21,500 nucleotides of DNA from Flavobacterium psychrophilum. GTDB lineage: Bacteria; Bacteroidota; Bacteroidia; Flavobacteriales; Flavobacteriaceae. Below the pieces are notes generated by a model. That model saw only the letters and a program-made list of their open reading frames with translations, had not been told where the DNA came from and searched no databases. A program made the translations under genes and the position numbers. Location: assembly GCA_945872875.1 (NCBI GenBank), contig CAMCBB010000016.1, forward strand, positions 1-21,500, read 5' to 3'. Of the stretch, positions 15,543-21,500 are shown piece after piece. The stretch's first letter is position 1; each line of letters opens with the position of its first letter.

Positions 15543-17351
15543 ATGAAAAATAAATATTCTAGAAGAAATTTATTAAAAAAAATCTTTCGTCTTAGAAAAG
15601 AGGAGTTGGATCTCCTTTTTGAAAAATATAAAAGAAAGAATTATAGCCAAAGAAATTATGTTCCTGTTGCAGAAAATTCTACAACAAATAGAATTGGAGC
15701 CATTACAAGTGGACTTGCGCCTTATTCGGGAACTTGGAATAAAGCAACTGCTTTACATTTATTAAGAAGAACTCAGTTTGGATTTAAATTTTCAAATGTT
15801 GCTAATTTTGAACAAGCTGGATTAAATGCTAGTGTAAATTCACTAATATCATTTTCCAATACTTCTCCTAATCCCCCTGTTAATTTTTATCAAAATGTAT
15901 ACTCCGACGAAGGAAACATTCCCTACGGTGGAGATTGGACACAACATGCCTTTAATTCAAATTCAATAGGAAACACAACCAATGCTTGGAGAACAAGTGG
16001 AGTTACGTCATGGAATTTGGGTTTGGCATTAAACCAAGATTTAAACATAAGAGAAAAAATGACCTGGTTTTGGTTTCATTTAATTCCGATAGATTTTAAC
16101 TCCGTTAGAGCTTCACAAAATATATATTGTGGTTCCAATTCAGCAAGAATATGCTATGAATATGTTCAAAATTTTAGAACAAATGGTTTAGGAAATTATA
16201 AAACACTTATTAGAAACATTGCTACGCAGCCAGCAATGATGTATTATCTTAACAATCAGGCTAATACAAATAGTGCGCCTGACGAAAATTTTGCTCGAGA
16301 AATAATGGAACTTTTTACTTTAGGTAAAGATCCATTAAGTCAATTTACGGAAGCCGATGTAATTTCAGCTGCAAAGGTCCTTACAGGATGGCGCGTTCAA
16401 AATTTAAATACACATCCTACGAGTACTAATTTTGTTAGCTCTCAACACGACACAAGTACAAAACAATTTTCGAGCTTTTTTAATAATGCAACCATTTCAA
16501 ATAATGGAAGTGCAGAATTAGATGCCTTTATAGATTTAATTTTTTCAAAATCTCAAGTAGTTTCAGAATATATCTGCAGAAGATTGTATCGCTATTTTGT
16601 ATATTATGATATCGATGCAAATATTGAAGCCAATGTGATTGTTCCTTTGGCACAACATTTTGTAGCAAATAACTGGGAAATAGCTCCTGTTCTTGATAAA
16701 TTATTTAAAAGCCAACATTTTTATGATATGGCAAATTATGGAGTATGTATTAAATCTCCTTTCGATTTAGTAATTGGATCGTTGAGGGCTTTTAATACCA
16801 ATTATAATGTTTCAGATGCTACCAATTACCATGCACAATATTATGTTTGGGCTGCAATAAATACTAATTTTTTAACCACTATGGATCAATCCATGGGGTC
16901 AATTCCTAATGTTGCTGGTTGGCCTGCCTATTATCAAAATCCAAATTTTCATGAATATTGGATAAATTCAAATACAATTCAAAAGAGAGCGGCATTCATA
17001 AACGGAATATTTAATGGGTTCAATTTAAACTATAACGGATTGACAACCCGAATTGAAGTAGATGTAATAGCATGGGTTTCTCAATTTCCAGCAGCATTAA
17101 TTTCAGATCCAAATACGCTAGTTGACCAGTGTGTTAACTATTTACTTCCAATTGATTTGAGTACTACTGTGAAAAACGATTTGAAAGTACAAAATCTATT
17201 ATCTAATCAAACAAATGATGGTTACTGGACAACCGCTTGGACTAATTATTCAAACAGCCCAACAAATGTGGGTTACACCAATATCGTTAAATCGCGATTA
17301 AAAAGCTTGTTGGTTGCTATTACTCAATTATCTGAATACCAACTAATGTAA
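15543..17351 (+). CDS. DUF1800 family protein
   Basis: 602 residues with the DUF1800 hallmark segments: HLLRRTQFG (72-80), REKMTWFWFH (170-179), NFAREIMELFTLG (249-261), DVISAAKVLTGW (272-283) and QHDTSTKQF (301-309). The family is found mainly in Bacteroidota, Planctomycetota and Myxococcota, almost always next to a DUF1501 gene, and its function is unknown. The N-terminus (MKNKYSRRNLLKKIFRLRK) has twin arginines but is followed by a charged amphipathic helix rather than a hydrophobic core, so I see no normal Sec or Tat signal and no lipobox. It may be exported bound to its partner, or by an unrecognised route. The DUF1501 gene follows after 6 bases, a clear operon. Low GC and codon use match the neighbours. 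Confidence 0.9.
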   Translation: MKNKYSRRNLLKKIFRLRKEELDLLFEKYKRKNYSQRNYVPVAENSTTNRIGAITSGLAPYSGTWNKATALHLLRRTQFGFKFSNVANFEQAGLNASVNSLISFSNTSPNPPVNFYQNVYSDEGNIPYGGDWTQHAFNSNSIGNTTNAWRTSGVTSWNLGLALNQDLNIREKMTWFWFHLIPIDFNSVRASQNIYCGSNSARICYEYVQNFRTNGLGNYKTLIRNIATQPAMMYYLNNQANTNSAPDENFAREIMELFTLGKDPLSQFTEADVISAAKVLTGWRVQNLNTHPTSTNFVSSQHDTSTKQFSSFFNNATISNNGSAELDAFIDLIFSKSQVVSEYICRRLYRYFVYYDIDANIEANVIVPLAQHFVANNWEIAPVLDKLFKSQHFYDMANYGVCIKSPFDLVIGSLRAFNTNYNVSDATNYHAQYYVWAAINTNFLTTMDQSMGSIPNVAGWPAYYQNPNFHEYWINSNTIQKRAAFINGIFNGFNLNYNGLTTRIEVDVIAWVSQFPAALISDPNTLVDQCVNYLLPIDLSTTVKNDLKVQNLLSNQTNDGYWTTAWTNYSNSPTNVGYTNIVKSRLKSLLVAITQLSEYQLM

Positions 17352-17357
17352 TTTGCC

Positions 17358-18974
17358 ATGAAAAGAAGAAATTTTATAAAAACAAGCGCATTAGTAGCAA
17401 CAACTCCATTGTTATTTAAAGGAATTCCTGTAATGGCTTCCTCTGAATTAGACAGTTTAACTCTTGAAAAAATGGCGCTTTCCGCAATAAATTGCGGTAA
17501 AATTTTGGTTATTATTCAGCAAAATGGAGGAAATGATGGGCTTAATACTGTGTTTCCATTAGACCAATGGAGTAACTTATTTAACGCGAGATCAAATATT
17601 TTAATGAATCAATCCAGTGTGCTTTCATTAAACAACAATAGTTTCACAGGGCTTCATCCGGCAATGACCGAAATGAAAGATTTGTATAATAATGGGAAAA
17701 TGATGATTGTTCAAGGGGTGTCATATCCTAATCCCAATTACAGCCATTTTAGAGCTACAGATATTTGGTTTACTGCATCTGGTAGTAATCAAAACATTGA
17801 TAGTGGCTGGCTTGGTAGAGCACTTGATTTAAAATATCCTAATTATCCAACAGCATACCCATCTACAGATATGCCAGATCCATTAGCTATTCAAATTGGT
17901 TCCACCTTGCCGTTTTCTTTACAAGGGCCAAATATGAATATGGGTTACAGTGCGCCAGATCCAAATGCACTGTTGAATGTGATTAATGGAATTACAGATC
18001 CGGCACCAAACTCAGATTATGGTCATGAATTAACCTTTCTTAGATTAATGAAAGATCAGAGTAATGTTTATAGAAATGTAATCCAAACGGCTTATAATTT
18101 GCCATTAAACTCGGGTGTAACTTATCCTTCAAGCAATAAATTAGCAGACCAATTAAAAATTGTTGCTAAACTTATTAATGGCGGATTACAAACTCCAGTT
18201 TATATTGTTAATCATCCAAATACACATGATACGCACGAAAATCAAGTGGATAGCACCGATAAAACTCAAGGTTCACAAGCTATTAATTTAACTTTATTAT
18301 CTCAGGCAATTGGGGCTTTTCAGCAAGAATTGGCATATATGGGTAAAGAAGATAAAGTAACCGGAATGACATTTAGTGAATTTGGAAGAAGAATAAAAAG
18401 CAATTCCAGTATGGGGACTGATCATGGTGCAGGTGCTCCTGTACTATTTTTTGGTGGGGCTTTAAATACAAGTCCGAGTCAAGTTACCAATACCGCTTAT
18501 CCTATTCCTGGAATGATTGGAAATTCTCCTACACTACCTACAAATGCTTCAGTTAATGATCAAGTTCCAATGCAATTTGATTATAGACAACTTTATACAA
18601 CGGTAATGCAAGATTGGTTATGTATGTCGGAAAGTGAGGCAACGCAAGTATTGGGTGGGAATTATGTTAAATTACCAATTTTTGATAGCACCTTGTTAAG
18701 CAGCATAAATTTTGAAGAAAAAAATAATTTAGAAATATTACTCTATCCAAATCCGAGTAGCGATGGAACTATTACTTTACAATTTCCTGAATTAGTGAAA
18801 TCCAATCTTCAATTTACAGTTTATTCAATAAACGGGAACCTTATAGAGAATTCGATTGCTTATGTTGAAGAAAATAAAATTAGTTTACAGTATCCAAAAC
18901 TAGTTTCTGGGACTTACATCTTATCAATAGATTGGAACAGTCAAAAAATCTATAAAAAATTCATTATCAGATAA
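17358..18974 (+). CDS. DUF1501 family protein with Tat-like signal and T9SS sorting domain
   Basis: 538 residues. The N-terminus MKRRNFIKTSALVATTPLLF fits a twin-arginine signal (RRxFIK plus a mild hydrophobic core), with likely cleavage after VMA near residue 27. The DUF1501 body (about 48-440) shares motifs with the alkaline-phosphatase/sulfatase superfamily: QNGGNDGLN (55-63), SHFRATDIW (129-137), DTHENQ (291-296), SEFGRR (340-345) and TDHGAGAP (354-361). The C-terminal about 80 residues (459-538) form a type A T9SS sorting domain: LYPNPSSDG (462-470), SGTYILSI (517-524) and the end YKKFIIR. The protein should therefore cross the outer membrane and be displayed or released. Substrate unknown. 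It is co-transcribed with DUF1800 and closed by a bidirectional terminator. Confidence 0.92.
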   Translation: MKRRNFIKTSALVATTPLLFKGIPVMASSELDSLTLEKMALSAINCGKILVIIQQNGGNDGLNTVFPLDQWSNLFNARSNILMNQSSVLSLNNNSFTGLHPAMTEMKDLYNNGKMMIVQGVSYPNPNYSHFRATDIWFTASGSNQNIDSGWLGRALDLKYPNYPTAYPSTDMPDPLAIQIGSTLPFSLQGPNMNMGYSAPDPNALLNVINGITDPAPNSDYGHELTFLRLMKDQSNVYRNVIQTAYNLPLNSGVTYPSSNKLADQLKIVAKLINGGLQTPVYIVNHPNTHDTHENQVDSTDKTQGSQAINLTLLSQAIGAFQQELAYMGKEDKVTGMTFSEFGRRIKSNSSMGTDHGAGAPVLFFGGALNTSPSQVTNTAYPIPGMIGNSPTLPTNASVNDQVPMQFDYRQLYTTVMQDWLCMSESEATQVLGGNYVKLPIFDSTLLSSINFEEKNNLEILLYPNPSSDGTITLQFPELVKSNLQFTVYSINGNLIENSIAYVEENKISLQYPKLVSGTYILSIDWNSQKIYKKFIIR

Positions 18975-19009
18975 CAAAAAACCCCTGTAATTAACAGGGG
19001 GTTTTTGTT
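18973..19009. terminator. Bidirectional terminator between convergent operons
   Basis: Two 16-base arms (18973-18988 and 18994-19009) pair with one A-G mismatch around a 5-base loop. The core is CCCCTGT/ACAGGGG, with A/T-rich outer ends giving T-tracts on both strands. It serves the DUF1501 gene (+) and the aldehyde dehydrogenase gene (-). Confidence 0.9.
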
Positions 19010-19028
19010 TGATGCTAAACATTGTAAA

Positions 19029-20582
19029 CTACAAATCAAATTTGATTCCTTGAGCTAAAGGCAAACTTGTAGTATAGTTAATGGTATTGGTTTGTCTTCT
19101 CATATAAACTTTCCATGCATCAGAACCTGACTCACGACCTCCACCTGTTTCTTTTTCTCCTCCAAAAGCACCGCCAATTTCAGCACCAGAAGTTCCGATG
19201 TTTACATTTGCAATTCCGCAATCAGAACCTGCAACTGATAAAAAGGCTTCTGCTTCACGTAAATTATTGGTCATAATTGCAGAAGATAATCCTTGAGCAA
19301 CTCCATTTTGAATAGCAATTGCATCATGCACATCACCAGAATATTTTAATAAATACAATACCGGAGCAAAAGTTTCGTGTTGTACAATTTCAAATTCATT
19401 TTTTGCTTCAGCAATAGCTGGTTTAACATAACAACCGCTTTCGTAACCTTCGCCTGAAAGTACCCCGCCTTCAACTAATATTTTTCCGCCTTCGGCAACT
19501 ACTTTTTCTAAAGCATGTTGGTACAATTGAACTGCTTGTGTATCAATAAGTGGACCCACATGATTGTTTTGATCTAACGGATTTCCAATTCGTAATTGCC
19601 CGTAAGCTCCTACAATTGCGTCTCTTACTTTATCGTAAATACTTTCGTGGATAATAAGTCTTCTAGTTGAAGTACATCTTTGTCCTGCAGTTCCTACAGC
19701 TCCAAAAACAGCTCCGATAACAGTCATTTTAATGTCGGCATCTGGAGTAACAATAATAGCATTGTTTCCACCTAACTCTAATAACGAATTTCCTAATCTT
19801 GCCGCACAAGCTTGTGCTACAATTTTACCCATTCTTGTTGAACCAGTAGCCGAAACTAAAGGTACTCTTTTATCATGCGTCATTAATTCTCCCACTTTAT
19901 AATCGCCATTAATTAAACATGAAATTCCTTCTGGAAGGTTGTTTTCTTTTAATACTTCAGCGATGATATTTTGGCATGCGATTCCGCATAGCGGTGTTTT
20001 TTCGGATGGTTTCCAAACGCACACATCACCACAAATCCATGCTAAGGCAGTATTCCAAGACCAAACTGCAACTGGGAAATTGAATGCAGAAATAATTCCT
20101 ACAATTCCCAATGGGTGATATTGCTCATACATTCGATGTCCAGGACGCTCTGAGTGCATGGTTAAACCGTGTAATTGACGCGATAATCCAACGGCAAAAT
20201 CACAGATATCAATCATTTCTTGTACTTCACCGTAGCCTTCTTGCAGGGATTTCCCCATTTCGTAAGAAACTAATTTACCAAGAGGCTCTTTATATTTTCT
20301 TAATTTTTCTCCAAATTGGCGGACAATTTCTCCTCTTTTTGGAGCAGGCATCAATCGGAATGTTTTGAATGCTTCAGAAGCTGTTTGCATTACTTTTTCA
20401 TAATCTTCTGGAGTGGTAGTTTTTACTTTTGCAATTAATTGACCGTCTACAGGAGAGTAACTTTCAATAATTGAACCGTTTGAAAAATGATTGTTTCCAG
20501 TTGATGTACCTTCGTTAATAGCTTTTACGCCTAAAATTTCTAGCGCTTCTACCATTCCGAATTGTTGTGCAATTGTTGCCAT
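19029..20582 (-). CDS. Aldehyde dehydrogenase, ALDH7 (antiquitin) type
   Basis: 517 residues. NAD-dependent oxidation of an aldehyde to an acid; ALDH7 members typically act on alpha-aminoadipate semialdehyde (from piperideine-6-carboxylate) in lysine catabolism. Visible catalytic elements: FNFP with Asn168, WKPSEK with Lys191, SATGSTRMG (244-252), LLELGGNN with general base Glu269, and GTAGQRCTSTRRL with nucleophile Cys303. The pairing of LLELGGNNAI with GTAGQRCTSTRR is diagnostic of ALDH7. It lies 52 bases downstream of the 3-hydroxyanthranilate dioxygenase gene on the same strand, so it may instead oxidise a semialdehyde from that pathway (2-aminomuconate semialdehyde); sequence favours the lysine-type substrate, context leaves it open. 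A -7 element in the gap suggests it can also be transcribed alone. Confidence 0.93.
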   Translation of the reverse strand: MATIAQQFGMVEALEILGVKAINEGTSTGNNHFSNGSIIESYSPVDGQLIAKVKTTTPEDYEKVMQTASEAFKTFRLMPAPKRGEIVRQFGEKLRKYKEPLGKLVSYEMGKSLQEGYGEVQEMIDICDFAVGLSRQLHGLTMHSERPGHRMYEQYHPLGIVGIISAFNFPVAVWSWNTALAWICGDVCVWKPSEKTPLCGIACQNIIAEVLKENNLPEGISCLINGDYKVGELMTHDKRVPLVSATGSTRMGKIVAQACAARLGNSLLELGGNNAIIVTPDADIKMTVIGAVFGAVGTAGQRCTSTRRLIIHESIYDKVRDAIVGAYGQLRIGNPLDQNNHVGPLIDTQAVQLYQHALEKVVAEGGKILVEGGVLSGEGYESGCYVKPAIAEAKNEFEIVQHETFAPVLYLLKYSGDVHDAIAIQNGVAQGLSSAIMTNNLREAEAFLSVAGSDCGIANVNIGTSGAEIGGAFGGEKETGGGRESGSDAWKVYMRRQTNTINYTTSLPLAQGIKFDL

Positions 20583-20611
20583 TATATATTGTTTAATTTG
20601 TAATTATTATA

Positions 20612-20619
20612 CAAAAATA
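20612..20619 (-). promoter_or_regulatory. Putative -7 element for the aldehyde dehydrogenase gene
   Basis: On the - strand it reads TATTTTTG, an exact TAnnTTTG match 29 bases before the start codon, within the 52-base gap after the dioxygenase stop. No TTG stands at the expected distance upstream. Confidence 0.4.
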
Positions 20620-20634
20620 GTGGATTATTTTGAA

Positions 20635-21156
20635 TTATTGATTGATTTCCATAATGGTACCGCATTGCTTGCAAGTTCGCATTTCTTGAGAGGAATAAAA
20701 TTGATTAAAATGAGGAAGGAAATCTTTTTCAATATCGTGCAATTCAAAGTAAGCTTCGTGTAATTTAGTATTACAATTTTCGCAAAACCACAACAAGCCA
20801 TCGGTAAATCCTTTTCCAGCGCGTTTTCTTTCAATTACTAGACCAATTGAATTTTTGGTTCTACTTGGCGAATGTGGTGTTTTAGCTGGTAGCAGAAACA
20901 TATCGCCAGCAGCTAAATGCATGGCCTTTTTTTGTCCGTGTTCTTGAATAAAAACCGTGATGTCGCCTTCTAATTGATAAAACAATTCTTCGGTTTCATT
21001 GTAATGATAATCTTTACGCGCATTGGGTCCTGCAACAATCATTACAATATAATCTCCAGAGTCAACATATATATTTTTGTTTCCTACAGGAGGAACTAAA
21101 AGATGCCGGTTTTGCTCAATCCAATTGGAAAGGTTAAATGGTTTAGAAATTGCCAT
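20635..21156 (-). CDS. nbaC: 3-hydroxyanthranilate 3,4-dioxygenase
   Basis: 173 residues. Opens 3-hydroxyanthranilate to 2-amino-3-carboxymuconate semialdehyde, which cyclises to quinolinate for NAD synthesis or is degraded further; cytosolic cupin. The catalytic iron ligands His51, Glu57 and His95 and the substrate residues Arg47 and Arg99 are at the same numbers as in the Cupriavidus metallidurans enzyme, with a Glu at 109. The second, rubredoxin-like iron site of the bacterial form is complete: Cys125, Cys128, Cys162 and Cys165 (FCENC and TCKQC). It starts just after the terminator of the upstream - strand gene; TAATTTCG at 21177-21170 (- strand) is one mismatch from the -7 consensus. The aldehyde dehydrogenase gene follows. 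Together with kynA at the left edge it points to a kynurenine route in this organism. Confidence 0.95.
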   Translation of the reverse strand: MAISKPFNLSNWIEQNRHLLVPPVGNKNIYVDSGDYIVMIVAGPNARKDYHYNETEELFYQLEGDITVFIQEHGQKKAMHLAAGDMFLLPAKTPHSPSRTKNSIGLVIERKRAGKGFTDGLLWFCENCNTKLHEAYFELHDIEKDFLPHFNQFYSSQEMRTCKQCGTIMEINQ

Positions 21157-21188
21157 GACTTATTTTTTACGAAATTACTAAAAATAAA

Positions 21189-21212
21189 AAAGGTTAGCTT
21201 AAGCTAACCTTT
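21189..21212 (-). terminator. Perfect palindromic terminator of the right-edge gene
   Basis: A perfect 24-base palindrome (half-site AAAGGTTAGCTT). Read on the - strand the hairpin is followed by a T-rich tract (21191-21181), 6 bases past the stop of the endonuclease-family gene. As RNA it must fold with a few unpaired central bases. Confidence 0.85.
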
Positions 21213-21218
21213 AAAATA

Positions 21219-21500
21219 TTAATTTGTTTGTTTAATAAGATAAATATAAACCGGAAAGTGATCACTAAAACCGACTTCATTTATGGTATGTCGGAGGGGA
21301 TAGCCTTTATATTGGCCAACTGTTTGAATCATATAGGGTTTATTGTAAATTCCGGCTTTCCAATATCTAAAAGAAGTATAATCGGGTAGCGTAAATTGTT
21401 GGGAAACCATAATTTGATCAAAGATATCTCCAGCATCTCTATAAAATAATGAAGCATTTCCTTCTTTTGCCATTTGCTCAAATGGATTGTAAATATCTCC
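21219..21500 (-). CDS. Endonuclease/exonuclease/phosphatase family protein, C-terminal part
   Basis: The reading frame stays open to the right edge (upstream residues GDIYNPFEQ precede the Met at 21473), so this is the last 93 residues of a longer gene. It ends in GFSDHFPVYIYLIK, carrying the SDHxPV motif whose Asp-His pair is catalytic in the DNase I-like fold. Upstream, YRDAGDIFDQIMVSQ and YWKAGIYNKPYM resemble flavobacterial members of about 300-350 residues that are usually annotated as endonucleases. Many of these are secreted or periplasmic, but the N-terminus is not in the window. Followed by a palindromic terminator. Family assignment is good; the substrate (DNA or a phosphoester) is unknown. 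Confidence 0.85.
   Translation of the reverse strand, partial: GDIYNPFEQMAKEGNASLFYRDAGDIFDQIMVSQQFTLPDYTSFRYWKAGIYNKPYMIQTVGQYKGYPLRHTINEVGFSDHFPVYIYLIKQTN

Noticed and set aside
15543..15600. Tat signal on the DUF1800 protein
   Set aside because: The twin arginines are followed by a Lys/Arg/Glu-rich helix without a hydrophobic core.
1..21500. Mobile elements, defence systems or CRISPR arrays
   Set aside because: No transposase, integrase, nuclease-defence cluster, terminal repeats or regularly spaced repeats were seen; base composition appears even.

Overview
The window is AT-rich DNA from a member of the Bacteroidota, most likely the family Flavobacteriaceae (Flavobacterium or a close relative). 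The signs are: promoter-like TAnnTTTG (-7) elements ahead of genes with no Shine-Dalgarno sequence; a large TonB-dependent receptor with an N-terminal carboxypeptidase-regulatory-like domain; a type IX secretion (T9SS) C-terminal sorting domain; and a flavobacterial-type outer-membrane barrel. I see no transposase, integrase, tRNA, rRNA, CRISPR array or phage gene. Most of the window reads as chromosomal core, with a few less-studied surface modules. No non-coding stretch exceeds 300 bases.

Left part (1-3629, + strand): the 3' end of a tryptophan 2,3-dioxygenase gene, then an M23 lipoprotein peptidase probably starting at a TTG, then glucose-6-phosphate isomerase with its own promoter and terminator. 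Next come an orphan TonB-dependent receptor (3849-6584) closed by a strong terminator, a four-helix histidine-bearing membrane protein, and a short RlpA-like secreted protein. The last of these runs tail-to-tail, with no spacer, into a CYTH-family triphosphatase gene on the - strand.

Middle (8387-12572): a membrane-anchored SGNH hydrolase overlaps an MBOAT O-acyltransferase gene by ATGA. A second, related SGNH hydrolase converges on the MBOAT gene so closely that the stop codons overlap. This set resembles the MBOAT plus SGNH systems that O-acetylate alginate, peptidoglycan and other surface glycans, and is the best candidate here for an undescribed system. It is followed by a Bax-inhibitor-1 family membrane protein (-), a PPP-like metallophosphoesterase with an almost leaderless promoter, an outer-membrane barrel protein and a PhnA-family zinc-ribbon protein.

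Right part (15543-21500): a DUF1800/DUF1501 operon. The DUF1501 protein has both a Tat-like signal and a T9SS sorting domain; the DUF1800 protein has no obvious export signal. A bidirectional terminator separates this operon from a - strand pair encoding 3-hydroxyanthranilate 3,4-dioxygenase and an ALDH7 (antiquitin-like) aldehyde dehydrogenase. The window ends inside an endonuclease/exonuclease/phosphatase-family gene. Two kynurenine-pathway enzymes, an early step (tryptophan dioxygenase) and a late one (3-hydroxyanthranilate dioxygenase), therefore lie near the two edges, about 20 kb apart.
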